From the NCBI GenBank assembly GCA_934667095.1, contig CAKULE010000004.1, positions 74,559 through 138,558 on the forward strand: a DNA stretch of 64,000 nt, in the 5' to 3' direction. A program made the position numbers and the translations under genes. Source of the DNA: an uncultured Oscillospiraceae bacterium (GTDB lineage Bacteria > Bacillota > Clostridia > Oscillospirales > Oscillospiraceae). The notes beneath the pieces are model-generated. The model was given only the letters and a program-made list of their open reading frames with translations. It had not been told where the DNA came from and made no database searches. Shown piece after piece: positions 43,082 to 52,213 of this stretch (positions are counted from its first letter, which is position 1; the number at the start of each line of letters is the position of its first letter).

Positions 43082-45028
43082 TTACTCCTCGACAGGGGCA
43101 GTCTCCTCAGCGGGAGCAGCGTCGTCCAGCAGCGCACGCATGGACAGAGAAACCTTCTTGTTCTCGTTGTCGATGGCAATGATCTTGGCATCCACGATCT
43201 GGCCCTCAGAGAGGACATCGCCGGGCTTGTCGATGCGGTGATCGGCGATTTGGGAGATGTGGATCAGACCATCCACGCCGGGGACGATCTCGGCGAAGGC
43301 GCCGAAGGTCATCAGCTTCACGATGCGCACGGGGGCCACATCGCCCACGGCGTACTTGGTGGTGAAGACGGTCCAGGGCTCCTGAGAGTGGTCCTTCATA
43401 CCCAGAGAGATCTTCTTCTTCTCGGGATCGAAGGAGATGACGTACACATCCACTTCGTCGCCCACGGAGACGACCTCGGCGGGGTTCTTGATGCGGGACC
43501 AGGACAGCTCGGAAATGTGGACCATGCCGTCCACGCCGCCGATGTCCACGAAGACACCGTAGGAAGTCAGGCTCTTGACCACGCCCTTGTAGTGCTTGCC
43601 CACCTCGATGTTCTGCCACAGCTCAGCGGAAGCAGCGGCACGGGCCTCAGCGGCCACGGCACGGATGGAGCCCACCACGCGGCGGCGGGCACGGTTGACC
43701 TCGGTGATACGCAGCTTGACATGCTCCTTCAGCATGCTGGACAGGTCGGCACCGCGGGGCTGGCCAGACTGAGAGGCAGGAATGAACACGCGCACACCCT
43801 TGACGCTGGCCACCAGGCCGCCCTTGTTCTCCTCGGTGATCACGCCCTCGAGCACTTCCTTGCTCTCCACGGCGTTCTCGATGGTCTCCCAGTTCTTGGC
43901 GGCGTCCAGACGCTTCTTGGACAGCTTGACGAGGCAGTCGCGGTCGCTGACCAGCATGACATAGCACTCGATCTCGTCTCCGACCTTGCAGATGTCCTCC
44001 ACCTTGACGCTGGGATCGTCGCTCAGCTCGTCCAGCGCGATGTAGCCGGGGTACTTGATGCCAAGCTCGACCTGAACCTCAGTCGGCGTGATCGCAACCA
44101 CAGTACCAGTGACCTTATCCCCCGTATTCAAAGTTTTGAACGACTCCTCCAGCATTTCCGCGAAGGACTGTTCAATCTCCATAATCTCGTCGCTCATTTT
44201 GTTGTAGACCTCCTTTATTATCCACTCCGGCGTGGATGCGCCGGCAGTGATGCCAAGTATCCTGACGCCCCGGAACTGTTCCCGGGTCAGCTTGTCCGCC
44301 CGCTCCGTCTGGATGACGAAGGGGCAGCAACTCTCGCAGAGCTGAGTCAGCCGTTTTGTATTGGAGCTTTTGGGATCGCCGATCACAATCACGGCGTCAC
44401 AACAGCGTGCCAATTCCAGAGCCTCTGATTGACGCTTGGACGTAGCACCACATATTGTATCAAAAAATTCTGCGTTTGTACACACTTTTTTTGCGGCTTC
44501 CACGCATTTTTCCCAATTTGCCCGAATGGCCGTGGTTTGAGACACGAATGTCAGCGGCTGAACGGCCAATTCAGGCCGTTTTTGCAGTACAGCCTCCAGC
44601 TCTTCCCCGCTGGAGACCACAATCCCTGTGGCTGTACAGCCGACAATGCCAATGATCTCCGGGTGGGCGGCGTCGCCGACCACCACCGGGATGCGCCCGG
44701 CGGCCTCCGCCTGCCGGACTACGTCGTGGATGTGGGCTACGTTGGGACAGGTGGCGTCCAGCACGGTGCAGCTGCGCGCTGCCAGCGCCGCATAGGTGGA
44801 GTCCGGTTCACCATGGGCACGGATGAGCACCCGTGCTCCCTCCGGGATCTCCTGCGGGGCAGCTACCGTCACCGCCCCCAGCTCCTCCAGCAGGCGGATC
44901 ACGTGGTCGTTGTGCGTGATGCTCCCCAGCAGGTAGACCGGGCCGTCCTGCGCCGCCTGCCGGGCCATCTCCACCGCCCGGCGCACGCCGTAACAGAAGC
45001 CGGCGGTCTTTGCCAGCAGGATGTTCAT
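43082..45028 (-). CDS. ispH: IspH fused to ribosomal protein S1-type repeats
   Basis: This 648-aa bifunctional protein is a known clostridial fusion. Residues 1 to about 280 are IspH, the [4Fe-4S] enzyme that reduces HMBPP to IPP and DMAPP in the MEP pathway. Cluster cysteines lie in TAGFCYGVRRA (C12), LDATCPNV and TICGATSKRQ. Residues about 300-640 carry four S1 RNA-binding repeats (VTGTVVAITPTEVQVELG; LEGVITEENKGGLVASVKG; YKGVVKSLTSYGVFVDIGG; APVRIVKLMTFGAFAEI). Its start overlaps the plsC stop by 4 bases. Confidence 0.95.
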   Translation of the reverse strand: MNILLAKTAGFCYGVRRAVEMARQAAQDGPVYLLGSITHNDHVIRLLEELGAVTVAAPQEIPEGARVLIRAHGEPDSTYAALAARSCTVLDATCPNVAHIHDVVRQAEAAGRIPVVVGDAAHPEIIGIVGCTATGIVVSSGEELEAVLQKRPELAVQPLTFVSQTTAIRANWEKCVEAAKKVCTNAEFFDTICGATSKRQSEALELARCCDAVIVIGDPKSSNTKRLTQLCESCCPFVIQTERADKLTREQFRGVRILGITAGASTPEWIIKEVYNKMSDEIMEIEQSFAEMLEESFKTLNTGDKVTGTVVAITPTEVQVELGIKYPGYIALDELSDDPSVKVEDICKVGDEIECYVMLVSDRDCLVKLSKKRLDAAKNWETIENAVESKEVLEGVITEENKGGLVASVKGVRVFIPASQSGQPRGADLSSMLKEHVKLRITEVNRARRRVVGSIRAVAAEARAAASAELWQNIEVGKHYKGVVKSLTSYGVFVDIGGVDGMVHISELSWSRIKNPAEVVSVGDEVDVYVISFDPEKKKISLGMKDHSQEPWTVFTTKYAVGDVAPVRIVKLMTFGAFAEIVPGVDGLIHISQIADHRIDKPGDVLSEGQIVDAKIIAIDNENKKVSLSMRALLDDAAPAEETAPVEE

Positions 45029-45618
45029 ACCGTCTCCCCCATCCGGTAGATGCGTACCATCAGGTCGTCCGTGATGGCACGGCTCTCCTCCGGGGTCACC
45101 TTGTTGCCCTTGACCTCCGGGCGATAGGGCTCGCCGAAGACAAGACGTGTGGGGCGGAAGATCCGCTTTTTCCGCTCGATAAAAACCGGCAGCAGCACGG
45201 CGTTGGCCCGCACGGTCATGACCGCCGCACCGGTGTGGGCCTCAACCGTCTGCCCCTCTTTGACCCGGGTCCCCTCGGGGAAAATGAGCAGCCGCTCCCC
45301 ACCGCGGAGGACCCGCAGGCTCTCTTTATAGGCAGACACGTCGGCCAACCCCCGCTTTACCGGGATCATGCCGGCCTTTCTCAGCAGCCATCCCAGCACC
45401 GGGATGGAAAACAGCTCCGCCTTTGCCATGATGTGCAGCTGCCGCTTGCGGCCCATGGCACAGAGAATATAGAGCGGGTCCAGCAAGGACGAGTGGTTGG
45501 CGCACAGCATCACGCCGCCCCCCTCCGGGATATTCTCTCCGCCGATGATGCGCCACGGCAGAAATACCTTCATCAGCGCCCAGAAGATCGGGTAGATCGT
45601 GTGGTAGAATTTATTCAA
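45025..45618 (-). CDS. plsC: 1-acyl-glycerol-3-phosphate acyltransferase
   Basis: This 197-aa membrane-associated acyltransferase makes phosphatidic acid. It shows the HX4D motif NHSSLLD (H42 to D47) and the glycerolipid-binding FPEGTR, with a hydrophobic N-terminal segment. Start and stop overlap its neighbours cmk and ispH by four bases each, giving a tightly coupled cmk-plsC-ispH operon, a common clostridial order. Confidence 0.93.
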   Translation of the reverse strand: MNKFYHTIYPIFWALMKVFLPWRIIGGENIPEGGGVMLCANHSSLLDPLYILCAMGRKRQLHIMAKAELFSIPVLGWLLRKAGMIPVKRGLADVSAYKESLRVLRGGERLLIFPEGTRVKEGQTVEAHTGAAVMTVRANAVLLPVFIERKKRIFRPTRLVFGEPYRPEVKGNKVTPEESRAITDDLMVRIYRMGETV

Positions 45619-46313
45619 CCCTGCTCCTCCTTTGACTTGAGGTCCAGCCGGTCCGTGACGATCCCGGTCAGCAGGCGCAGGCTCGCTTCCAGATCAATAC
45701 CGGAGGTGTCCGCCAACACGGCATCCTCCGCCCGGCGCAGAGGGGCAGTCTCCCGCTCCATATCCCGGCGATCACGGTCGATCACATCCTGCAGCACCTG
45801 CTCATAGTCCACTTCCTGCCCCCGCTGCTTCAGCTCCAGACAGCGGCGGCGGGCCCGGTCAGCGGCGTCTGCGGTGAGATAGATCTTCAGGTCGGCGGCG
45901 GGCAGAACTACGGTACCGATGTCCCTACCATCCATGATGACGCTGTGGGTCCGGGCTAAAGAGCGCTGCATCTCCAGCAGAAAGTCCCGCACAGCGGGAA
46001 TGGCGGAGACCTTGGAGGCTCCGGTGGAGACCTCGTTGCGGCGGATGGCCTCACTCACGTCCTCCCCCGCCAGATACATGTGCTGGAGCCCGTCGTCGCC
46101 ATAGGCCAGCCGGATATCCAGCTCTGGCAGCATGGCTTTCACCTCGGCAGGGTCAGCAGGATCCAGCCCCCGGCGGAGGGCGGCCAGCGCCACTGTACGG
46201 TAGATAGCCCCGGTATCCACGTAGAGCAGGCCGAACTCATGGGCCAGCATCCGGGCCAGCGTGGATTTTCCCGCCCCGGAGGGACCGTCAATGGCGATAC
46301 TGTAATGCTTCAT
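45615..46313 (-). CDS. cmk: Cytidylate kinase
   Basis: This 232-aa enzyme phosphorylates CMP and dCMP. The P-loop is DGPSGAGKST (9-18). Other marks are LYVDTGAIYRTVAL, the CMP-binding DGRDIGTVVLP, the Lid region and the C-terminal DTSGIDLE. One codon before the start lies the stop of the HI0933-type flavoprotein gene; the plsC start overlaps its end. Confidence 0.95.
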   Translation of the reverse strand: MKHYSIAIDGPSGAGKSTLARMLAHEFGLLYVDTGAIYRTVALAALRRGLDPADPAEVKAMLPELDIRLAYGDDGLQHMYLAGEDVSEAIRRNEVSTGASKVSAIPAVRDFLLEMQRSLARTHSVIMDGRDIGTVVLPAADLKIYLTADAADRARRRCLELKQRGQEVDYEQVLQDVIDRDRRDMERETAPLRRAEDAVLADTSGIDLEASLRLLTGIVTDRLDLKSKEEQG

Positions 46314-47570
46314 CTATGATTCCTCCCCAAGGGAATGGGCCGCGGTCAGACCGGCCGCCCGGCCGGTGGACCATGCGATCTGCAGGTTGAAGCCGCCGGT
46401 GTAGCCGTCCACATCCAGAAGTTCTCCGGCAAAATAGAGCCCCTTCACCAGCTTGGACTCCATGGTACCCGGGTCTATCTGAGTGGTCTTGACCCCACCG
46501 GCAGTGATAATGGCCTCGTCAATGGGTCTCGGTCCGATGAGCGGGATCGTAAAGTCCTTCAAAACTTCCAGCAGGCGGCGGCGCTGCTCTCGCCGCAGGT
46601 CCCGGACCTTCAGAGTCTGGGGCACCCCGGTACGCTCCGCAACGACCGGGATCATGGACTGGGGCACCAGCCCGCCCAGCACCGTAGAATAGTTCTGGTT
46701 GGCCCGCTCTTCAAAGTCCCGCAGGAGCCGGGCCTCCAGCTTTCCCTCATCCAGTGCGGGCTTCAGATCGATATGGGCGGTATAGGACCGCTTGGAAAAG
46801 TCCATGTGGGCAGAGGCCGACAGCACCAGCGGACCGGACAGGCCAAAGTGGGTGAACAGCAGCTCTCCCTGCTCCCGGTAGACCGTCTTACCCCGGTCAT
46901 CCTTCACCCGCAGCTCCACATTTCGAAGGGAGAGCCCCTGCATCCGCGGGCAGCAGTCATCCCCGGACTCAAGCGGCACCAGCGAGGGACGGATGGGGGT
47001 CACGGTGTGCCCCGTCTCCTCCGCCAGCCGATAGCCGTCGCCAGTGGAGCCAGTGCGGGGATAGGAGGCCCCGCCGGTGGCGAGAATCACCGCAGCCGCC
47101 TGCAGGGAACCGTGCTCCGTCCGGACTCCGGTCACATGTCCGCCGCTCACTTCGATTGCCGTGATGTGGTCCTGCAGCAGCTCCACCCCAAGGCGGCGCA
47201 TGCGGAAAAAGAGTGCATCCACCACGTCGGCCGCCCGGTCTGATTGGGGAAAAACCCGGCCGCCCCGCTCTGTTTTCAAGGGAACGCCAAGTCCTTCAAA
47301 AAATCTCATTGCATCCTGCGGCGTAAATCGGCTGTAAGTGCTGTAAAGGAACTTTCCATTACGGGGAACCGAGGCAAAAAAGGTATCCCTGTCACAGTTG
47401 TTGGTGAGGTTGCAGCGGCCCTTCCCGGTAATGTACAGCTTGCGGCCAACCTTTTCGTTGGGCTCCACCAGCGTAACGGCCGCACCGGCCTCCGCCGCGG
47501 AAACAGCCGCCATCATACCGGCGGCTCCACCTCCCGCCACAATGATCCGTTCCTTTTGCCCGTTGCTCAT
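46314..47570 (-). CDS. HI0933-family FAD-dependent oxidoreductase
   Basis: This 418-aa flavoprotein has the dinucleotide-binding start IIVAGGGAAGMMAAVSAAEAG, family segments GRKLYITGKGRCNLTNN and GGRVFPQSDRA, and the C-terminal second FAD motif KGLYFAGELLDVDGYTGGFNLQIAWSTG. ATG 47570 gives the usual length; the frame extends further but into the RpiR gene region. The reaction of this family is not well established; it stands at the head of the cmk operon. Confidence 0.92.
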   Translation of the reverse strand: MSNGQKERIIVAGGGAAGMMAAVSAAEAGAAVTLVEPNEKVGRKLYITGKGRCNLTNNCDRDTFFASVPRNGKFLYSTYSRFTPQDAMRFFEGLGVPLKTERGGRVFPQSDRAADVVDALFFRMRRLGVELLQDHITAIEVSGGHVTGVRTEHGSLQAAAVILATGGASYPRTGSTGDGYRLAEETGHTVTPIRPSLVPLESGDDCCPRMQGLSLRNVELRVKDDRGKTVYREQGELLFTHFGLSGPLVLSASAHMDFSKRSYTAHIDLKPALDEGKLEARLLRDFEERANQNYSTVLGGLVPQSMIPVVAERTGVPQTLKVRDLRREQRRRLLEVLKDFTIPLIGPRPIDEAIITAGGVKTTQIDPGTMESKLVKGLYFAGELLDVDGYTGGFNLQIAWSTGRAAGLTAAHSLGEES

Positions 47571-47631
47571 ATCCTGCGCTCCCAAAGCAGTTCGGATCTC
47601 CGGAGACCGGAAATCCGAACCTGTTTTTCTC

Positions 47632-48513
47632 TTATTGATGGCTGCCTCCGTCGTACTCGACCTTTTCATAGACCTGATACTCGTCCCAGATCCGCTCCAG
47701 CCGCTGGAAAATGCCCGTGACCTCCGCGGACTTACGGCGGCCCACCGCCACGATCAGGGCGTTGATCACCGACAGCGGCGCCACCAACGAATCCACAAAG
47801 GAGGCCATATCGCTTTTGGCCAGCAGGCGCAGGCTGGCAGTCTCGTACAGGGGCGACAGCTCGCTGTCCGTCAGGGCAATGACCGTAGCCCCCTGATCCC
47901 GGGCGAACTCCATGGCCCGCACGGTGCGGGTGGAGTACCGGGGGTAACTGATGCCGATGACCACATCCTCCGGGCCCACCCGGAGCATCTGTTCGAACAT
48001 CTCGCTGGCCAGCGTGGTGCGGACGCAGCGGATATTGTCCAGCATCAGGTTAAAATAGAAAGCCAGAAAGTCAGACAGGGCGGCGGCGGAGCGCACACCC
48101 AGAATGTAGATATTACGGGCGCTCACGATGGCCTCCACCGCCTGAGCGAACTCCTCCCGGTCGATGCCGTCCAATGACATGCGCAGCTTCTCCATGTCGG
48201 AGTGCATCACCGTGGCCAGCACATCCTGATCTCCCAGCCGGTCGTTGGAGACCTCGATGCGCTGTACGGAGGTGAGCTTGCTGCGGATCATCTCCTGAAG
48301 GGCCCGCTGCATGGAAGGGTAACCGTCATAGCCCAATTCGGCGGCAAAACGCACCACCGTGGACTCGCTGATGTTCACGGTCTGGCCCAGCTTGGCAGCC
48401 GTCATAAATGCGGCCTTATCATAGTTATCCAGAATGTACTGGCCGATGCGGCGCTGGCCCTTGGAAAAGGCTCCCATCCCATCGCGGATGGCACCGAGGA
48501 TGTCCCTGCTCAT
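47632..48513 (-). CDS. MurR/RpiR-family transcriptional regulator
   Basis: This 293-aa regulator has an N-terminal HTH (GQRRIGQYILDNYDKAAFMTAAKLGQTVNISESTVVRFAAELGYDGYPSMQRAL) and a C-terminal SIS sugar-phosphate binding domain (ARNIYILGVRSAAALSDFLAFY; GISYPRYSTRTVRAMEFARDQGATVIALTDSELSPL). Members respond to phosphosugars. The gene stands alone with its own promoter, so the target operon is unknown. Confidence 0.9.
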   Translation of the reverse strand: MSRDILGAIRDGMGAFSKGQRRIGQYILDNYDKAAFMTAAKLGQTVNISESTVVRFAAELGYDGYPSMQRALQEMIRSKLTSVQRIEVSNDRLGDQDVLATVMHSDMEKLRMSLDGIDREEFAQAVEAIVSARNIYILGVRSAAALSDFLAFYFNLMLDNIRCVRTTLASEMFEQMLRVGPEDVVIGISYPRYSTRTVRAMEFARDQGATVIALTDSELSPLYETASLRLLAKSDMASFVDSLVAPLSVINALIVAVGRRKSAEVTGIFQRLERIWDEYQVYEKVEYDGGSHQ

Positions 48514-48605
48514 TGACCCACTTCCATTTCCCCGCCCCGCCGGGTTCTGCCGCGGCGGAGGGATATTCTCTTGATCAAAGGGCCCCCGCAGGAGCCCTTT
48601 GCAAT

Positions 48606-48634
48606 ATCATATTCCCTTTTGCGCAAAAATGCAA
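48606..48634 (-). promoter_or_regulatory. Promoter for the RpiR-type gene
   Basis: On the minus strand TTGCAT (48634-48629), 17 bp, TATGAT (48611-48606), giving a leader of about 90 bases. Confidence 0.6.
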
Positions 48635-48669
48635 GTGGATTTGCAAGCCTTTCTTGCGTTTCCTGCAAG

Positions 48670-49362
48670 TTATGCCTTCAGCTCTTCCACCTCGCTGGGC
48701 ATCAGGAGTCGCCAGCGGCCCTTTTCCAGTCCGTCCAGCGTCAGGCTGCCCTCCCTCACCCGGACGAGCCGGGCCACGGTGAGCCCTGCAGCGGCGCACA
48801 TGCGGCGCACCTGCCGGTTTTTCCCCTGATGGAGCACCACCGTCAGCCAGCCGGGGGCGGTGCGCTCCACCCGGTCGGCGGTCAGCACCTCGCCATCCAC
48901 GGTCATGGGCACACGCAGCTGCGGCAGCGCCGCCGCCACATCCCCGCGCACCCGGACGTGATATTCCTTCTCCACCCCATGAGAGGGATGGGTGAGCCAG
49001 TGGGTGAGCTCTCCGTCGTCGGTGAGCAGCAGCAATCCCTCGGAATCCATGTCCAGCCGCCCCACTGGCCACACCCGGGTCGGGCAGTCCGCCATCAGTT
49101 CCGCCACCGTGGGCCGCCCCTGCTCATCAGAGAGGGTGGTCACATACCCCCGGGGCTTGTAGAGCACGATATATGTATGGCTGACTGGGGCGGACAGCGG
49201 AGTGCCGTCCACCTCCACCCGGTCCCGGCTCAGATCGGCCTTGCCGCCCACGGCGGCGGGGACGCCGTTCACCGTCACCCGACCCGCGGCGATCCACGCC
49301 TCCGCCGTCCGGCGGGAGCACAGCCCCGCCGCCGAGATAAGCTTTTGCAGACGTTCTTCCAT
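48670..49362 (-). CDS. rluB: RsuA/RluB-family pseudouridine synthase
   Basis: This 230-aa protein has an N-terminal S4 domain (ERLQKLISAAGLCSRRTAEAWI) and a catalytic domain with the nucleophile D104 in GRLDMDSEGLLLLT. The segments HPSHGVEKEYHVRV and QGKNRQVRRMCAAAG are also conserved. In Bacillus the homologue modifies 23S rRNA next to the peptidyl-transferase centre; whether this one acts on 23S or 16S rRNA is not decided by sequence. It follows the carboxypeptidase gene in a line with scpA-scpB, a typical Firmicute order. Confidence 0.88.
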   Translation of the reverse strand: MEERLQKLISAAGLCSRRTAEAWIAAGRVTVNGVPAAVGGKADLSRDRVEVDGTPLSAPVSHTYIVLYKPRGYVTTLSDEQGRPTVAELMADCPTRVWPVGRLDMDSEGLLLLTDDGELTHWLTHPSHGVEKEYHVRVRGDVAAALPQLRVPMTVDGEVLTADRVERTAPGWLTVVLHQGKNRQVRRMCAAAGLTVARLVRVREGSLTLDGLEKGRWRLLMPSEVEELKA

Positions 49363-49377
49363 AGTCCTCTCCCCAGT

Positions 49378-50493
49378 CTACCCTGCAGCCTTGGCCCGGA
49401 ACCAGTCCAGCAGCCGCTGCCACAGGGGTATTTTTTCAGATCGGTCCGCCGCCACAGAGGCGGCACACACCAGCTCGGTCTCCGCAATGGGGGACCCGTT
49501 CAGATACCACACGACACGCCCCACCGGCTGTCCCTCCGTCACCGGGGCCGTCAGCGCCGGGGACAGTTCAGTCTCCATGGTAACGGTCTCCTCCGCACCC
49601 AGCGGGTAACTCACCGTCTCCTTTGCCAAAACCGCGGTGCTTGGCACAAGGCTGCCGCTTATCGGTACGGATCCGAATGACTCCCCGGCTTCGCACAGCG
49701 CTCGAGCAGGATAGGCGGAAAAGCCGAAGTCCAGCAGGCGGGTATGGTCGTCCCAGTCGTTCGGGTCGTTGAGCGTCACACAGATCAGGGTCTGCCCCTC
49801 CCGCCGGGCGGCGGACACAAGGGTGCGGCCCGCCTTCTCCGTGTAGCCGGTCTTCATTCCGATGCAGCCCGGGTAACGGGTCAGCAGCTTGTTGTGATTG
49901 TAAAATGTGCGGGCGCCCACCGCGGCGCTTCTGGCCGCACAGATCTCCGCTACCAGCTCGTTCTCCAGACAGGCCCGGGCCAGCAGGGCCATGTCGTAGG
50001 CGCTGGAGTAATGGTCCTCTGCGTTAAGACCGCTGGGATTGGCAAAGTGAGTGTTCTCCATGCCCAGCTCCGCCGCCCGGGCATTCATCCAGCCCACAAA
50101 GGTCCCCATATCCCCGGCGGCATGGCAGGCCAGCGCCATGGCAGCGTCGTTGCCGGACTGGAGCAGCAGGCCGTACAACAGGCCACGGACGGTGATGTGC
50201 TCCCCCGCTGTCAGGTAGATGGACGAGCCTTCGCTGCCCAGCCACTCCGCCCGGATCTCCACTTCCCGGTCCACGTCCGGGATACGCTCCGCCGCCACCA
50301 ACGCGGTCATGAGCTTGGTGATGCTGGCAATGAGCCGGCGCTGGTGTGGGGCTTTGGCGTAGAGCATCCGGCCGCTGCCGGCGTCCATGAGTACGGCGCA
50401 GGAAGCACCCACCGCCGGCTGCTGGGCATGCGCGGGCATGGCTATGGCGCAGGCCAGCACCAACGCCGCTGCCAGAGAAAGGATCTGCTTCAA
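49378..50493 (-). CDS. D-alanyl-D-alanine carboxypeptidase (low-mass PBP)
   Basis: This is a 371-aa serine carboxypeptidase trimming peptidoglycan stem peptides. Signal peptide MKQILSLAAALVLACAIAMPAHA, active-site SITK (S57 to K60), second motif SGN and third motif KTGYT are all present, followed by a C-terminal beta domain. TTG 50493 is chosen because GGGAG is spaced correctly; ATG 50508 would put that site inside the gene. A position next to ytfJ and scpAB matches dacF/dacB-type genes of spore formers. Confidence 0.92.
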   Translation of the reverse strand: MKQILSLAAALVLACAIAMPAHAQQPAVGASCAVLMDAGSGRMLYAKAPHQRRLIASITKLMTALVAAERIPDVDREVEIRAEWLGSEGSSIYLTAGEHITVRGLLYGLLLQSGNDAAMALACHAAGDMGTFVGWMNARAAELGMENTHFANPSGLNAEDHYSSAYDMALLARACLENELVAEICAARSAAVGARTFYNHNKLLTRYPGCIGMKTGYTEKAGRTLVSAARREGQTLICVTLNDPNDWDDHTRLLDFGFSAYPARALCEAGESFGSVPISGSLVPSTAVLAKETVSYPLGAEETVTMETELSPALTAPVTEGQPVGRVVWYLNGSPIAETELVCAASVAADRSEKIPLWQRLLDWFRAKAAG

Positions 50494-50541
50494 AAAGGTC
50501 ACTCCCATCCGAAGGTTCAGATGGGAGCAGTATGGCCTTTT

Positions 50542-50961
50542 TTAAGTTTCGCTATCCGCGGGAGCAGGAGCCTGCTTCTCGGCAGTTTTCTTGTCGATAT
50601 AACCGGTGACCTTCTCGAACATCTCGGGCACCAGCTCCACAATGCGGCTGACGCTGTCATCGGGGGGAGGGGCCACGGGCAGCAGGCGCACGCTGCCGTC
50701 CTTCACGATGAGAAAGGCCACGGGGATGACGTTGACCCCGGCCCCAGCGCCGCCGCCGAAATTCTTGGCCACGTTCTGGGTCTTACCAAAGTCGGAGCCG
50801 CCGGTGGCAAAGCCAAGGGACAGCCGGGACACGGGGATGAGGGTGACACCGTCCTGCGTGACGATGGGGGTGCCCACCACAGTGTTGGCGTCCACCATCT
50901 CATGGATCCGCTCCATGGTGGTCTGGAGCACTTCATTGATAGGATGATTGTTCTCGCTCAT
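50542..50961 (-). CDS. ytfJ: YtfJ/GerW-family sporulation protein
   Basis: This 139-aa protein is needed for normal spore germination in Bacillus. The conserved core is VVGTPIVTQDGVTLIPVSRLSLGFATGGSDFG, followed by a Gly-rich turn and PVAFLIVKDGSVRLLPV. Length as expected. Its start overlaps the DUF2953 stop by 4 bases, a pairing seen in many clostridia. Confidence 0.93.
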   Translation of the reverse strand: MSENNHPINEVLQTTMERIHEMVDANTVVGTPIVTQDGVTLIPVSRLSLGFATGGSDFGKTQNVAKNFGGGAGAGVNVIPVAFLIVKDGSVRLLPVAPPPDDSVSRIVELVPEMFEKVTGYIDKKTAEKQAPAPADSET

Positions 50962-51587
50962 GCTTTTTCCTCCTGTTCATTGGCCGTGCGCTTACCGCTC
51001 CGGCTCCACTGTATCAGCAGCTTGAGGCCATAGTGCAGTCCGATCCAGAGTAGCTGTCCCAGCCCCACGGTGATCACCGCATCCACGGCGATCTTCGGCT
51101 CCCGGGCGCCGTAGTCCAGATAGACCTGGAACTCATGGCGCTTGACCTTGAAATTATGGTCCAGTAAAGGCCAGATCGTCCCCAGCAGGGCGTTGGCCCG
51201 ACCATAGCCCAGGGCGATGGCCGCCGCATCCTCCCCGCCCCAGACCACGGACAGGTTCAGTCGGTGGATGCACAGCTTCCGCTTGAAAGCCCCGGCAGCC
51301 TGTGCCACCGTGGGCAGCAGGCTCATGAGCCGCCCCACGTTTCCGCCCTTTTTCTGAGGGTGCGCTTCTGCGATCTCGGGCTTTTGCTTCACTTTTTTCG
51401 GCTTAGGCGGCTTCTTTTTCGCTTTTTTCGGCCTCTCCTTGGGCGGAAGCAGGGCCAGCCTCAGGGGCCCGGCGATCCCGGTAAGGGTAAAGCCGTCCTC
51501 GTCGTAGCGGACCCGGCCGCCCAACCGCAACCGACCGATAAGAAAGAGGACCGCCAGAATGATGAGGACGATCAGCCAGCCCTTCAT
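50958..51587 (-). CDS. DUF2953 membrane-anchored protein
   Basis: This 209-aa protein has one N-terminal helix (WLIVLIILAVLFLIG), a Lys/Pro-rich linker (RPKKAKKKPPKPKKVKQKP) and a C-terminal domain with the family segments NLSVVWGGEDAAAIALGYGRANAL and VYLDYGAREPKIAVDAVITVGLGQL. DUF2953 proteins are linked to sporulation by neighbourhood, as here with ytfJ and scpB. It overlaps both neighbours by 4 bases. Confidence 0.88.
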   Translation of the reverse strand: MKGWLIVLIILAVLFLIGRLRLGGRVRYDEDGFTLTGIAGPLRLALLPPKERPKKAKKKPPKPKKVKQKPEIAEAHPQKKGGNVGRLMSLLPTVAQAAGAFKRKLCIHRLNLSVVWGGEDAAAIALGYGRANALLGTIWPLLDHNFKVKRHEFQVYLDYGAREPKIAVDAVITVGLGQLLWIGLHYGLKLLIQWSRSGKRTANEQEEKA

Positions 51588-52201
51588 GGCTCCCCGCCCT
51601 CGGAGGCGGGCGCAGCCTCCTCCGTCTCGCCCTCCTGAAGGCGTTCAATGGCGGACTCCAGCTCCAACGTCATCTGGACGCCTTCCTGGGTAGCGGAGGG
51701 CAGCTCCGGCAGGTCCGCCAGGCTGGTGAGTCCGAAGGAGCGCAGAAAATTCTTCGTGGTACGGAACTGCATGGGCCGGCCGGGCACCGACAGGCGGCCC
51801 GCCTCACAGATGAGCTCCCGCTCCAGCAATAGGCTTACGGTGTACGAGCTGTCCACGCCTCGGACCTGCTCGATATAAGCCCGGGTCACCGGCTGAAAAT
51901 AGGCGATGATAGCCAGTACCTCCAGCGCCGGCTGGGACAGTCGGGCGGGCTTGCGGTTTTCCAGCGCCTTGCGGATCTGGTCCGCCCAGTCGGGTGCGGA
52001 GCACATCTGCCAGCAATTCTCCAGCTTCACCAGGCGGATGCCCCGGCGCTCATAGCTGTACTGGTCAGCCAGCCGCTGGCACACGCTGTCCACCGTCTCC
52101 CGGTCCTGCTCCAGCACCAGGCAGAGCCGCTCCACCGGCATGGGGTCCCCGGCGGCAAAGAGGATGCCCTCGATGGCAGACTCCAGTTCCTTCAATTCCA
52201 T
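51584..52201 (-). CDS. scpB: Segregation and condensation protein B
   Basis: This 205-aa protein of the SMC condensin complex has two winged-helix domains (LESAIEGILFAAGDPMPVERL; SQPALEVLAIIAYFQPVTRAYIEQVRGVDSSYTV) and an acidic C-terminus. It acts with ScpA and Smc in chromosome segregation. It is 12 bases behind scpA and overlaps the DUF2953 start. Confidence 0.96.
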   Translation of the reverse strand: MELKELESAIEGILFAAGDPMPVERLCLVLEQDRETVDSVCQRLADQYSYERRGIRLVKLENCWQMCSAPDWADQIRKALENRKPARLSQPALEVLAIIAYFQPVTRAYIEQVRGVDSSYTVSLLLERELICEAGRLSVPGRPMQFRTTKNFLRSFGLTSLADLPELPSATQEGVQMTLELESAIERLQEGETEEAAPASEGGEP

Positions 52202-52213
52202 AGAGGTCCCTCC

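Noticed and set aside
42317..44428. A 703-codon plus-strand open frame
   Set aside because: It is antisense to the DUF362 and ispH-S1 genes, is His/Gly/Asp-rich as expected of a mirror of GC-rich coding sequence, and has no motif.
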